A stretch of 64,000 bases of DNA from Mesorhizobium opportunistum WSM2075 (GTDB lineage Bacteria > Pseudomonadota > Alphaproteobacteria > Rhizobiales > Rhizobiaceae). Below, piece by piece: positions 1-8,819 of the stretch (positions are counted from its first letter, which is position 1; every line of letters begins with the position of its first letter). The DNA is taken from the NCBI RefSeq assembly GCF_000176035.2, contig NC_015675.1, forward strand, positions 2,546,001 through 2,610,000, written 5' to 3'. The translations under genes and the position numbers were made by a program. The notes beneath the pieces are model-generated. The model was given only the letters and a program-made list of their open reading frames with translations. It was not told the origin of the DNA and made no database searches.

Positions 1-66
1 TGGGACAACAGCGTCGTGAATCGCGAACAAGCCGCGGTTTGCAGGACGAACAAGGAGATTTGATCG

Positions 67-357
67 ATGTCTTTTCTGAAACGTCTTTTCGGCGGCGGGG
101 GCGAGGCGACCGAGCCCACGAGTGCGGCACCGGCCAAGCAGGTCGAGCACAAGGGTTTCCTGATCAGCGCCACGCCCTACAAGGCCGATGGCCAGTACCA
201 GACCTGCGGCGTCGTCTCCAAGGAGGTTGACGGCGTGGTCAAAGAACACAAGTTCATCCGCGCCGACCGCTTTGCCGGGCTCGACGACGCCGTCGACATC
301 TCGATCAAGAAGGGCATCCAACTGGTCGATGAACAGGGCGAGCGGATTTTCGGATAG
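67..357 (+). CDS. HlyU-family small protein
   Basis: The 96-residue product opens with a short hydrophobic/basic segment (MSFLKRLF), then a Gly/Ala linker and a compact domain from about residue 26 with the pattern HKGFLISATPY and an F-I-R-A-D motif. This resembles the HlyU-like family, named after a Vibrio activator but mostly uncharacterised in alphaproteobacteria. AAGGAG lies about ten bases before the ATG, which supports the start. It stands alone, followed by another small gene in the same direction. Any regulatory role is inferred from the family name only. Confidence 0.75.
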   Translation: MSFLKRLFGGGGEATEPTSAAPAKQVEHKGFLISATPYKADGQYQTCGVVSKEVDGVVKEHKFIRADRFAGLDDAVDISIKKGIQLVDEQGERIFG

Positions 358-499
358 GGTGCAGACCGCGGCGTTGCCGTCGGGCCAATCAGGACGGACC
401 TACCAAAATCTAGGCGCTGTGCACTGATGGTTCCATCGGGGTCGGCGGAGCCGCGAATCTGTGCTAAGCCGCCGCCAAACAAACCAGAGGACGACACCC

Positions 500-730
500 G
501 TGAGCGAACTGACCGTGGCCGAGGCGACCGAAAATATCTATGCCTCGCTGCGGGCGGACAATGCCGAAATCGACGCGCATATCGCGACGCTCAAGGCAGC
601 GCTGACACGAGAGGGGATAAAAGAGGCGGTGTTCGATCCGACCAAGTTGGCGCAAAGCAACCGATCGGGCCGCAAGCTGATGCAAGCTTATTTCAGGCAG
701 CGCGGCGTGAGCGTGAGGTTTTCGGAGTAG
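500..730 (+). CDS. Small conserved-looking protein of unknown function
   Basis: A GTG start at 500 has AGAGG nine bases upstream and gives 76 residues. An in-frame GTG at 461 would add 13 residues without a good ribosome site. The product is mostly helical and charged (SELTVAEATENIYASLRADN near the start) and ends in a basic patch with RQRGVSVRF. It has no signal peptide, membrane segment or cysteines. I do not recognise a family. It could be a small DNA- or protein-binding factor, but nothing shows that. Confidence 0.5.
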   Translation: MSELTVAEATENIYASLRADNAEIDAHIATLKAALTREGIKEAVFDPTKLAQSNRSGRKLMQAYFRQRGVSVRFSE

Positions 731-829
731 CCGAACCGCGGGCGGGGCGATCGCCACGGACGATGAGGCCGATGAACGGCCAGTGGCAGTTCGCGTTCGC
801 GTGAGCGTCGAACATCATCACGCCCAGCC

Positions 830-866
830 AAAACACACACCGGCCGAGGTCTCATCCCGGCCGGTG
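830..866 (-). terminator. Terminator of the methyltransferase gene
   Basis: The arms CACCGGCCG (838-846) and CGGCCGGTG (858-866) form a 9-bp stem with an 11-base loop. Read on the minus strand the stem is followed by TGTGTGTTTTGG, a moderately T-rich tract. It lies just after the stop of the minus-strand methyltransferase at 884, so it fits an intrinsic terminator. Confidence 0.6.
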
Positions 867-883
867 CGCAATCCAGACGGTTG

Positions 884-1918
884 CTATCCGCGCTTTTCGA
901 TGACCGCGTAGAGCACGTTGCGGTTCTCGCCGAAGAAGACCCGCGCCTCGACCGTGTTGCGATCGACGCTCGCGTTGACGACGTTCCACATGTCGACCTC
1001 GGAGCGCAGCAGCAGCACCCAGTCCATGAACATTTCCCGGTACCCGGCATCGGGGTTGCCTTCCGCGTAGTTGGCGAACAGGAACGTTCCGTTCGGCTTC
1101 AACATCTGAAGGCAGGTCTTGGTGAGTTTCACGGCGACGTTGTGCTGGAGGTAGTCGTAAAGGCCGGAGGCGTAGATGAAGTCGAACTTGCCCATCTTGT
1201 GGCCCCTGGTGAGCACGGTCCGCACCGAGCCGTCGACGGCTTCGATCGCGGTGCCCTGGAAGTCGCGCGCGATCAACCCGACGCTCTGAGGATCCTGATC
1301 GAGCGCAACCCAGCGCTTGAGGCGGCCCTCGGCCAGGGCGACGGAGCGATTGGCTTCACGCAAATGACCGGCCGCGATTGCCAGGACCTCGGTCTGCGGT
1401 CCGCTCTTGGCTGCAATCTCGTCGACATAGCGGGTCAAGAGATCGCGCCGTTCCCGTGCCGCGACGCATGACGGCACGTCCTGGGTATGGGTGTATAGCG
1501 CCTTGCCGATCTCCGAGGCGTTGGCCACGCTCTCGGCCACGTGCGGATCACAATAGATGTAGTCGAGCAACTGCGCGTCGCCGGCATAGCCCCTGGGCTT
1601 GTTGAAGGACCACCGCGTCAGCGGGTCCTCGAGAAAATATTCCAGGATCGGATGGTTCTGCGCCACCGGTATCAAGGCTTGCCAGACGTCGGGATGGAGC
1701 CTGGAACGCATCGCTTCGAGAAGCGACATCAGACGGCGAATGATCTCGGCAGGATTTTTTCCCTGTTCGATCTGCTGATGCGCCGTGTGGAGAACGAGCG
1801 CCAGCTCGACGCGAGCGGTTTCGGACGCTTCGCCATGCTGCTCGGGCCTTCCGCGGCGCAGGCTCCCGGCGATCATTTCGGCAGTAATCAGGCTTTTGCC
1901 GTCAAACACAGTTTGCAC
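884..1918 (-). CDS. Class I SAM-dependent methyltransferase-like protein
   Basis: The 344-residue protein has a helical N-terminal half (about 1-160), then a Rossmann-type methyltransferase domain: a motif I-like stretch VLAIAAGHLREA near 180, an acidic strand end ALDQDP near 208, and FDFIYASGLYDYL near 250. The GTG start has GGAG seven bases before it. Such proteins in rhizobia are sometimes annotated as extracellular-factor (3-hydroxypalmitate methyl ester) biosynthesis proteins; that link is from memory and unproven here. The glycine-rich motif I is imperfect (AGH in place of GxGxG). It is divergent from a c-di-GMP enzyme across 228 bases, suggesting a signalling connection. Confidence 0.7.
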   Translation of the reverse strand: MQTVFDGKSLITAEMIAGSLRRGRPEQHGEASETARVELALVLHTAHQQIEQGKNPAEIIRRLMSLLEAMRSRLHPDVWQALIPVAQNHPILEYFLEDPLTRWSFNKPRGYAGDAQLLDYIYCDPHVAESVANASEIGKALYTHTQDVPSCVAARERRDLLTRYVDEIAAKSGPQTEVLAIAAGHLREANRSVALAEGRLKRWVALDQDPQSVGLIARDFQGTAIEAVDGSVRTVLTRGHKMGKFDFIYASGLYDYLQHNVAVKLTKTCLQMLKPNGTFLFANYAEGNPDAGYREMFMDWVLLLRSEVDMWNVVNASVDRNTVEARVFFGENRNVLYAVIEKRG

Positions 1919-2146
1919 ACCAAGACTCCATAGTTAACAGTCAGTTAACTTATTACGTAGAATGCTTGGTTTGCCAATGTCGGCTCGCGGGCATTTTATG
2001 GTTATGATTAATTTCCCGCTAACCATCTTGGGTCGTTGGGTGCCGTCCAAGTCGAATTCCGGGTTTGAGTTAACCGAAACTTGTGCTGCACGATTGCATG
2101 ATTTTGTGCATCGCAATCGCTGTCGCGTCCTAAGGAGCCGGCCCGC
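1919..2146. promoter_or_regulatory. Divergent intergenic region with AGTTAAC repeats
   Basis: This AT-rich 228-base gap separates the methyltransferase from the GGDEF-EAL gene and must hold both promoters. AGTTAAC occurs three times on the plus strand (1932-1938, 1943-1949, 2068-2074); the first two lie 11 bases apart, about one helical turn. That arrangement suits a dimeric regulator, but the regulator is unknown. Confidence 0.35.
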
Positions 2147-4213
2147 GTGGGGGCAGAAACGAGAAGAGAGGCCGGAACGCTTGACCCCCCTTCCCTGGGG
2201 GGGATCGCGAGCGAACGCGTGTCGCCTGGACTGGCCGACATAGCGCATGCGGAGCCGTTCGAACCGCGCTACGAACTGGGCCCCTACGAACTCCGAACCC
2301 TCTACCGCACCGAAGCCCAGGCGAAGCGAAGAAAGGAAGCCAGACCAGGGCTTTGGATCGCTGTTGCCATCTACGTCCTGTTCTCCCTAACGGATCTGCT
2401 GCTGATCCCGGATGTGGCTGCCCGTACGATCGCGGCGCGCTTCGCGGTTGGCTTGACCGCGCTTCTGATCCTGGAAGGACAGCTTCGCCGGCGAGCCGCG
2501 ACGGGATGGCTTGACGTGACTTGCGCCGCGGCCATCATCTTTGGTTATGTTGGCTGGTTATGCCCGGCAGTCATGAGCGCAGACAAGGAGAGCGTCTCTT
2601 ACTATATGGTCTTCGGCACCATATTCATGATGAGCGCCAATCTATTTTTTACATTCAGGTTCAAGATCTCCATCATAACCTCCACTATAATTTTGTGTAT
2701 ATTGTACGTCGTAAATTATTACATGCCCTCTACACCTGTGTACAAAATGGTATTTGCGACTTTCTACATATCGTGTTTCGCATTCACGTCATATGTGAAC
2801 TGGAAACTGAATGAGGAGCGCTACAACGTCTTCCTGAACGCGTTGGAAGCCAGAATTCAGCACAAGGAAGCCACCGAACGCGGCAAGGCCCTGCTGAGAC
2901 TGTCGCGGACCGATCCGCTTACAGGTCTGGAGAACCGGCGGGCGATCGACGAGAAGCTGCGCGACTACTGGAACGACTGGCAAAAGCTTGGCACCGGTTT
3001 TGTGGCGATCCTGATCGATGTGGACTTCTTCAAGAAATTCAATGACTGCTATGGCCATCAGGAGGGGGACCGCTGCCTGATCCAAGTCGCCAACGCCCTC
3101 AGCGACATGATCAAGCACTATAATGGTTCGATCGGCCGCTATGGCGGCGAAGAATTCATCGTGCTTGCCCGCATGGAGAAGAAAGACCAGGTCGCGGATC
3201 TTGCGGAAGCCATCTGCCGCACGGTGGAGAACCTGGCGATTGCCCACGAGCTGCGGCGAGACGGCATCTCGATCGTGACGGCGAGCGTTGGCGCCGCCTT
3301 CACCAGGAAGCAGACTGGCGCCAAGCTGGAGAAGATCATCCACGAGGCCGATCGCGCGCTCTATCTGGCAAAGGCCGGCGGTCGAAATTGTGCCCGGCTG
3401 TTCGATCCAACGGACCCCCAGAGCAGCGACGAGAGCGAGAACCTTGCGGCCTTGCTGAAGATCGCGATCGGGCAGGATCTCGTTTCACTCGTCTATCAAC
3501 CGATCAAGGACGTCGCCTCAGGCCGGGTTGAAGCCGTGGAGGCGCTGATGCGCCTCAAGATGCTCGACGGCACATTGGTTCCGCCGAGCCTGTTCATTCC
3601 CGTCGCGGAACGGACCGGGTCGATCCTGGAACTCGGACGCTGGGCCATAAGGACGGTATGCGCCGAACTCCTGGCGGACGATCACGTCCGTCTCGTCAGT
3701 GTCAACGTCTCTCCGATCCAGCTCAAGACACCTGGCTTCGCCGCGTCCGTCGCGACCATTCTGGGCGAGACCGGCGTGACCGGCAACAGGCTGGCCTTCG
3801 AAATCACCGAAGGGCTGGAGATGGAGATGCACTCGGATATCCTCCGCTGCATCAGCGACCTGAAGCTGCTGGGGATCAAGATCTGGCTCGATGACTTCGG
3901 TACCGGCTTCGCTGGCCTTTCGTGGCTTCGCCTGATCGATTTCGACACTGTGAAGATCGACCGCTCGTTCCTTCACGACTGCGCCACGCCGAACGGCAAG
4001 GCGATGCTGCAGGACATTATTGCCCTGGTGCGAAATCGCGGCCACAAGATCCTGGTCGAGGGCGTGGAAACCGAAGAGCAGATGGCCCTCATGCGTGAGT
4101 TCGGCATCGACAAGGTCCAGGGCTTCCATGTCGGCCGCCCCGTCCCCGCCGCAAACGTCCAGGCAAACCGGGCCGTCCAAAGACGGCCATTCACGGTCCT
4201 CAAGTCGGCATAA
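2147..4213 (+). CDS. Membrane GGDEF-EAL bifunctional c-di-GMP protein
   Basis: The 688-residue protein has an N-terminal membrane region with about five to six hydrophobic helices (roughly 65-220), a GGDEF domain with GGEEF at 333-337, and an EAL domain starting around 430 with EAL at 465-467. GGDEF domains make c-di-GMP from GTP; EAL domains hydrolyse it. The EAL residues look complete: YQP, N in VNVSP, E in EITE, the DD of WLDDFGTGF, K in VKIDRSF, VEGVE and the Q of QGF. The usual inhibitory RxxD site ahead of GGEEF is absent (KHYN there), so product inhibition may be missing. The GTG start has AAGGAG nine bases upstream. Confidence 0.92.
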   Translation: MGAETRREAGTLDPPSLGGIASERVSPGLADIAHAEPFEPRYELGPYELRTLYRTEAQAKRRKEARPGLWIAVAIYVLFSLTDLLLIPDVAARTIAARFAVGLTALLILEGQLRRRAATGWLDVTCAAAIIFGYVGWLCPAVMSADKESVSYYMVFGTIFMMSANLFFTFRFKISIITSTIILCILYVVNYYMPSTPVYKMVFATFYISCFAFTSYVNWKLNEERYNVFLNALEARIQHKEATERGKALLRLSRTDPLTGLENRRAIDEKLRDYWNDWQKLGTGFVAILIDVDFFKKFNDCYGHQEGDRCLIQVANALSDMIKHYNGSIGRYGGEEFIVLARMEKKDQVADLAEAICRTVENLAIAHELRRDGISIVTASVGAAFTRKQTGAKLEKIIHEADRALYLAKAGGRNCARLFDPTDPQSSDESENLAALLKIAIGQDLVSLVYQPIKDVASGRVEAVEALMRLKMLDGTLVPPSLFIPVAERTGSILELGRWAIRTVCAELLADDHVRLVSVNVSPIQLKTPGFAASVATILGETGVTGNRLAFEITEGLEMEMHSDILRCISDLKLLGIKIWLDDFGTGFAGLSWLRLIDFDTVKIDRSFLHDCATPNGKAMLQDIIALVRNRGHKILVEGVETEEQMALMREFGIDKVQGFHVGRPVPAANVQANRAVQRRPFTVLKSA

Positions 4214-4280
4214 CAATGCCATAGACCCTTGGCGAAGACTGGCTTCGCCAAGCGCCCCGCAACGGTTCCTGTCCGCCCTT

Positions 4281-5483
4281 CTATGCTGTCCGGAGCTGTC
4301 TTTGCGGCAGCGGCGGGAAGGCGATCGCTATGCCCGCGGCACCGAGGCCGATAAGGGCCGAGCCGATGAACAGCCAGTGGTAGTTGGCATAGGCGTCGAA
4401 CACCATGCCGCCGGCGAGCGGTCCCAGCGCCATGCCGAGGCTGGACAGCATGGTAGCGGCGCCGAACACGGTGCCGAGGATGCGCTGGCCGAAATATTCG
4501 CGCGCCAGCACGGCGTAGAGCGGCATGACCCCGCCATAAGTGGCGCCGAAGATGACCGCCAGCATATAGAACTGGTCGAGCTGGCTGATCGAGAGATAGG
4601 CGGCAATGACGATCGCCTGGATCACGAGGCCCGCGATCAACACCGGCTTGACGCCGAGCCTGTCGGCCAGCACGCCGTAGAGAAGCCGGCCGCCAAGCCC
4701 CGCGAGGCCCTCGACGCTGTAGATCGAGACCGCCGCCATCGGAGCGACGCCGCACAGCATGGCATAGCTCACCATGTGGAAGATCGGGCCGGAGTGCGCG
4801 GCACAGCAAGCGAAGAAGGTCAGCCCCAGCACGATGAATTGCGGTGAGCGCAGCGCCTGGCCGACCGTCAGGCCGGCGCCTTCGGCAACCGGCGTGGGGC
4901 CGGCGGCGGCCGGGGCGGGTTTTGGCGGCTGGCGCACCAAAAGCACCGCCGGCAACAGCAGCACCCAGGCCATGATGCCGATGTCGAACATGGCGGTGCG
5001 CCATTCATAGGCCGAGATGAGCCAGCGGGCGAAGGGCGAGATCGTCATCGGTGCGACACCCATGCCGGCCGAGACCAGCGAAACCGCAAGGCCGCGATTG
5101 GTCTCGAACCAGCCTGTGGTCAGCGCGATCATCGGCGCGAAGAAGGCGCTCGCCGCGAGACCGACGAGCACGCCATAGGTGATCTGAAAGGCCAGCAGGG
5201 AGCCGGCGCGGCTGGCCAGCACCAGCGCCAGTCCGAGCAGCACCGCACCGATCGCCACCACGAGACGGGCGCCGAAGCGGTCCGACATGGCGCCCCAGGC
5301 GAAGCCACCAAGGCCCATGACCAGGAAGTTGAGCGTCATGGCGCTCGAAATGCCGGCGCGCGACCAACCGGTGTCGATCGCCATCGGCTCGAGGAAGATC
5401 GCCAGCGAAAACATCGTGCCGATGGCGACACAGGACATCAGCGCGCCAGCCGCGACGATGACCCAACGATAGGAAAGGCTCAT
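4281..5483 (-). CDS. MFS transporter (monocarboxylate/oxalate-formate type)
   Basis: The protein is 400 residues with about twelve hydrophobic segments in two halves split by a Pro/Ala-rich cytoplasmic loop near residue 195. The loop motif GAMSDRFGARLV after helix 2 is the classical MFS signature, repeated in the second half as GVLADRLGVKPV. The start at 5483 has GGGAGAAG upstream; an earlier in-frame start would add 34 non-membrane residues. It resembles OFA or monocarboxylate porters, which move small organic acids, but the substrate cannot be read from sequence. The neighbouring hydrolase-cupin genes lie upstream on the same strand. Confidence 0.85.
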   Translation of the reverse strand: MSLSYRWVIVAAGALMSCVAIGTMFSLAIFLEPMAIDTGWSRAGISSAMTLNFLVMGLGGFAWGAMSDRFGARLVVAIGAVLLGLALVLASRAGSLLAFQITYGVLVGLAASAFFAPMIALTTGWFETNRGLAVSLVSAGMGVAPMTISPFARWLISAYEWRTAMFDIGIMAWVLLLPAVLLVRQPPKPAPAAAGPTPVAEGAGLTVGQALRSPQFIVLGLTFFACCAAHSGPIFHMVSYAMLCGVAPMAAVSIYSVEGLAGLGGRLLYGVLADRLGVKPVLIAGLVIQAIVIAAYLSISQLDQFYMLAVIFGATYGGVMPLYAVLAREYFGQRILGTVFGAATMLSSLGMALGPLAGGMVFDAYANYHWLFIGSALIGLGAAGIAIAFPPLPQRQLRTA

Positions 5484-5628
5484 GTTTCTTCTCCCAGCCG
5501 GGAGCAGGATCGATCTTTCGATGCCGCCCGGCAATTCCGGTTGCGTCCGAAGGACGTCCGAGCCGCGATCAAATCGACATTCCAAATGGAATTTTTTCTG
5601 GGATCAGGTGATGGGCAGGCTGGGGCGC

Positions 5629-6546
5629 CTAGAGATGCTGGCGGATGAAGGCTCCCACCATGTCGACGGCTTCGCGCGCTGCCTGCAACTGGGCAAGGTT
5701 GGAGGGAAAGACATGCGTCATGCCTTCCCAGATATGCAGCGCCGCCTCGCCACCCGCGTTCGACGCTGCCTCGACAACGCGGCGTGAATCGTCGAGCAGG
5801 ATCTCGTCATAGCCGACATGGACCAGCAGCGGCGGCAGGCCGCCCAGAGGCTGATAGAGCGGCGAGGCGCGCGGATCGGTAGGGTCGGCGCCCTTGAGAC
5901 AAAGGTCGGCCGCCTTTTTCAGCTCGTCGCGTCTCACCAGCGGATCGGATTCTGCTCTCGTCAGCATCGAGCCGCCGGCCAGCGCAAGGTCGGTCCATGG
6001 CGACATCAGCGCTGCGCAACGGGGCATGACGCCGGTGCCTTGCCTGGCTTTGGCGGCCGCCAGCGCCAGCAAAGACAGGGCAAGGCCACCGCCGGCCGAA
6101 TCGCCGGCCATCGCGATCGCCTCGTAGTCCATGTCGCAAAGGCCGGTGAACGCGGCTTGGGCATCCTCGATGGCGGCAGGGAAAGCATGCTCCGGCGCCA
6201 GCCGGTAGTCGGGAATGAAGGCCGGCGCGCCGGCGCGTTGCACGATCTGGCTGACGAAGTTGCGATGACCGATGGCGGAGCCCAGAACATAGGCGCCGCC
6301 GTGCAGGTAAAGGATCGCGGCGCGGGTTGCCTCGGTCTCTGGCCGGCACCACCAGCCCGATACCACTCCGACCGTCGCCCTCTCGAAGCTGACGCCGTCG
6401 GCGGCAGGCGTGTGTTGCATCAGGTCTTCGAAAGCCGGGCGCGACACCGGCGAAAACTCAAGCGCGGGCAGCGTGGACAGCATCGTGCGCATCGCCTGCA
6501 TGACCGCGCGGTCGCGCTCGTCCTCGGGGTGGATTTCAACGCTCAT
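5629..6546 (-). CDS. Alpha/beta hydrolase, hormone-sensitive-lipase family
   Basis: The 305-residue product carries the HSL-family oxyanion motif HGG at 82-84 and the nucleophile motif GDSAGG with Ser150. A DEILLDD segment near 240 and MTHVF near 275 supply the Asp and His of the triad. The family hydrolyses short-chain esters. The ATG at 6546 was chosen because it begins a normal N-terminus and lies 16 bases after the cupin stop codon; an in-frame start farther upstream would lie inside the cupin gene. It forms an operon with the cupin gene, divergent from a LysR gene. Confidence 0.88.
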   Translation of the reverse strand: MSVEIHPEDERDRAVMQAMRTMLSTLPALEFSPVSRPAFEDLMQHTPAADGVSFERATVGVVSGWWCRPETEATRAAILYLHGGAYVLGSAIGHRNFVSQIVQRAGAPAFIPDYRLAPEHAFPAAIEDAQAAFTGLCDMDYEAIAMAGDSAGGGLALSLLALAAAKARQGTGVMPRCAALMSPWTDLALAGGSMLTRAESDPLVRRDELKKAADLCLKGADPTDPRASPLYQPLGGLPPLLVHVGYDEILLDDSRRVVEAASNAGGEAALHIWEGMTHVFPSNLAQLQAAREAVDMVGAFIRQHL

Positions 6547-6562
6547 AACGGGCCTGCCCGGA

Positions 6563-7081
6563 TTACGGCTTGAGAAGTTCGGTGCGGAATTGCGGCGCGA
6601 GCGCCGCGGCTTTGGCGAGGAAGGCGCCGAATTCCGCCGGGCTGAGTTCCGGGGCGGCGGCAGTGCGACTCTCCACCGGTGTGCCGACTTGGGCGAAAAA
6701 CTTCTCCTGTCCCGCCGGCGCGCACAGACACAGCATGCGCACGTCCGTGCCCGAGACATTGCGGAAGGAATGCGGCGCGTTGGCAGGGATGTTCACCGTC
6801 ATGCCTGCCTTGGCCACGCATTTTTGGCCACGGAAGGTGAATTCGATCTCGCCTTCCAACAGGTGAAACGTCTCCTCGAAATCGTGCCGGTGGGGACCGG
6901 GACCGCCGCCGTCGGGAACCTTCATGTCGATGAGGCAGAAGCGCCCAGCCGTCTGCGCGCCGGAAAGCAGGATGGTGTAGGTGTCGCCCACCACCGCCAG
7001 ATGCTGGAGCGACGGATCGTCGGGATCGACAATCGACAACTGGCGGTTGGGATCGTCGGCAGGGATTGTAAATTCAGGCAT
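6563..7081 (-). CDS. Cupin-domain protein
   Basis: The 172-residue protein has one cupin barrel. Metal-ligand positions fit cupin motif 1 (GPHRHDFEETFHLLEGE: His64, His66, Glu70) and motif 2 (PHSFRNVS: His104). The C-terminal 40 residues form a separate helical tail. Cupins of this size are metal-dependent oxygenases, isomerases or binding proteins, and the sequence does not settle which. It is first in an operon with the esterase-like gene and divergent from the LysR gene, which probably controls it. Confidence 0.85.
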   Translation of the reverse strand: MPEFTIPADDPNRQLSIVDPDDPSLQHLAVVGDTYTILLSGAQTAGRFCLIDMKVPDGGGPGPHRHDFEETFHLLEGEIEFTFRGQKCVAKAGMTVNIPANAPHSFRNVSGTDVRMLCLCAPAGQEKFFAQVGTPVESRTAAAPELSPAEFGAFLAKAAALAPQFRTELLKP

Positions 7082-7208
7082 GTCTGATCTCCAGGGTCGG
7101 CGAGGCTCCCAGCCTTCTGTCAGTGGTAGCTGCTGGCTGGTGCCAAAGCACCAAAAAGCTCGTTCGACCGGCTGGACTCACTGTCCCACGGATGGAACAG
7201 TCGCCGGC

Positions 7209-8132
7209 ATGATCGATCTCAACGATTTGCGCGTCTTCGAAAGAGTGGCGGCGACCAGCAGTTTCTCGGCGGCCGGCCGCGCGCTCGGCCTGCCGAAGTC
7301 GACGGTCAGCCGCAACATCGCAAGGCTCGAGCAGCAACTGGGTGCGCGGCTGTTCCAGCGTACCACCCGCGCGGTGATCCTGACCTCCGCCGGGGAGGCG
7401 TTGCAGGCACGTTGCGCCGACCTGATGGCGCGGATTGACGAGACGGTTGCCTATGTCGAGGGCCTGAGCGGCGAGCCGCGCGGCCTGCTGCGGGTCAGCG
7501 CCGGGATCGGCTTCGGCATTAACGTCCTGTCGCGGCACCTGCCCGAATTCCTTGCCCGCTTTCCCCATGTCGACGTGTCGCTCGACCTGACAAGCCGCGA
7601 CCTCGATCTTGTCGCCGAGCGGGTCGACGTGGCGATCCGGATGGGGCCGCTGCCGGATTCCGCACTGGTGGCGACACGCCTTGGCAGCGTGCGCCGCTGC
7701 CTCGCCGCTGCGCCGGACTATCTCAGCCGGCACGGCAAACCGCTGACGCCGGCCGATTTGTCAAAGCATGAATGCATCGAGATGCCCCGCGGCGATGGCC
7801 GGATGCGGACCTGGCATTTTTACCGGGGCGGCGAGATGGCCGCGGTCGATGTCCACAACCGGGTCAGCGTCAACGATGCGTTGACCATTCATCAGCTCGT
7901 CCGCAACGGCGCGGGTCTGGGCGTGCTTTCCACCTATCTCTGCGTCGACGATTTCGCCGAAGGCCGTCTCGTCCCGCTGCTCGCCGATTGGGACATCGCA
8001 CCGGTCGAGGTCAATCTCCTCTTCCCGAGCAAGCGCGAGTTGTCGCAAACCGTGCGCAGCTTCGTGGATTTCATGCGCAAGGTTTCAGTCCCCAACGAGC
8101 ACTGGCAAGGCGGCATCGTCGCGACGGGCTGA
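7209..8132 (+). CDS. LysR-family transcriptional regulator
   Basis: The 307-residue regulator has an N-terminal winged helix (DLRVFERVAATSSFSAAGRA, then LPKSTVSRNIARLE) and an effector-binding domain from about residue 90. It starts at the ATG at 7209, giving the standard LysR N-terminus; the in-frame stretch upstream has no such character. It belongs to the common group with a short C-terminus and a VDVAIRMG motif. It is divergent from the cupin-hydrolase pair with a 127-base gap, the usual LysR-target layout. Confidence 0.92.
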   Translation: MIDLNDLRVFERVAATSSFSAAGRALGLPKSTVSRNIARLEQQLGARLFQRTTRAVILTSAGEALQARCADLMARIDETVAYVEGLSGEPRGLLRVSAGIGFGINVLSRHLPEFLARFPHVDVSLDLTSRDLDLVAERVDVAIRMGPLPDSALVATRLGSVRRCLAAAPDYLSRHGKPLTPADLSKHECIEMPRGDGRMRTWHFYRGGEMAAVDVHNRVSVNDALTIHQLVRNGAGLGVLSTYLCVDDFAEGRLVPLLADWDIAPVEVNLLFPSKRELSQTVRSFVDFMRKVSVPNEHWQGGIVATG

Positions 8133-8162
8133 TGCCGGTATTCTCCCGCCTTGCGGGGCACC

Positions 8163-8621
8163 TCAGATCGGCAGTTCCAGCGTGTATTTGATGGTCTGGC
8201 TGGGAACGTCGGTCTTGACGTTCTGGACGCCCTTGATGCGGCTCAGATGCTCCGACTGGAAGCGGCGATAGTCGTCGATGCTGTCCGCCACGATGCGCAC
8301 CATGGCGTCGCAGTCGCCGAGCATCAGGTAGCATTCCATGACCTGGGGCAGCTTGGCCACTTGGGTGGCGAAATGCTCGATCGTGTCCTCGTCCTGCGCC
8401 TTCAGCCAGATGCGGGTGAAGAAGGTGAGGCCCTTGCCGATGCTGGCCGGATTGAGCACGGCGACATAGCGGTCGATGACGCCGGCCTCCTCCAGGAGCT
8501 TCACGCGGCGCAGGCAAGGCGAGGGCGACAGGCCGACTTCATTGGCCAGATCGTTGTTGGCCATGCGGCCGTCGCGCTGCAGTGCGCGCAGGATGCGCTT
8601 ATCGATCTCGTCAAACTTCAT
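8163..8621 (-). CDS. Lrp/AsnC-family transcriptional regulator
   Basis: The 152-residue product starts with the typical KFDEIDKRILRALQRDGRM, followed by an HTH (LANEVGLSPSPCLRRVKLLE) and a C-terminal RAM domain. These regulators sense amino acids and act as dimers or octamers. The start is uncertain: in-frame ATGs at 8636, 8648 and 8657 would add 5 to 12 residues; 8621 gives the family's usual N-terminus. It is divergent from azlCD, an amino-acid exporter, which is a likely target. Confidence 0.9.
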   Translation of the reverse strand: MKFDEIDKRILRALQRDGRMANNDLANEVGLSPSPCLRRVKLLEEAGVIDRYVAVLNPASIGKGLTFFTRIWLKAQDEDTIEHFATQVAKLPQVMECYLMLGDCDAMVRIVADSIDDYRRFQSEHLSRIKGVQNVKTDVPSQTIKYTLELPI

Positions 8622-8790
8622 GGTGTCGAATTCCATCTTTTTTGGCATCCGTGACATTCAGTGCCAAAAATAGATGGAATGCGACGATGTTCGCAACCAA
8701 ATTGCGGAGGGATGTGGGTATCTTTGCCCTTGGCATCACGAGAGTTCAAAGGCAGGGAAGCGGCGGCCGCGAGGCCGGCCGACGGCAAGG

Positions 8791-8819
8791 CATGAGCATT
8801 TCCGGGACATGAGCATTTC
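8791..8819 (+). repeat. 17-bp tandem repeat creating a mini-ORF at the azlC start
   Basis: The sequence CATGAGCATTTC occurs at 8791-8802 and again at 8808-8819, a period of 17 bases. The first copy opens a seven-codon frame (MSISGT, stop at 8810-8812) whose TGA overlaps the azlC ATG at 8809. Translational coupling is possible. Confidence 0.5.
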
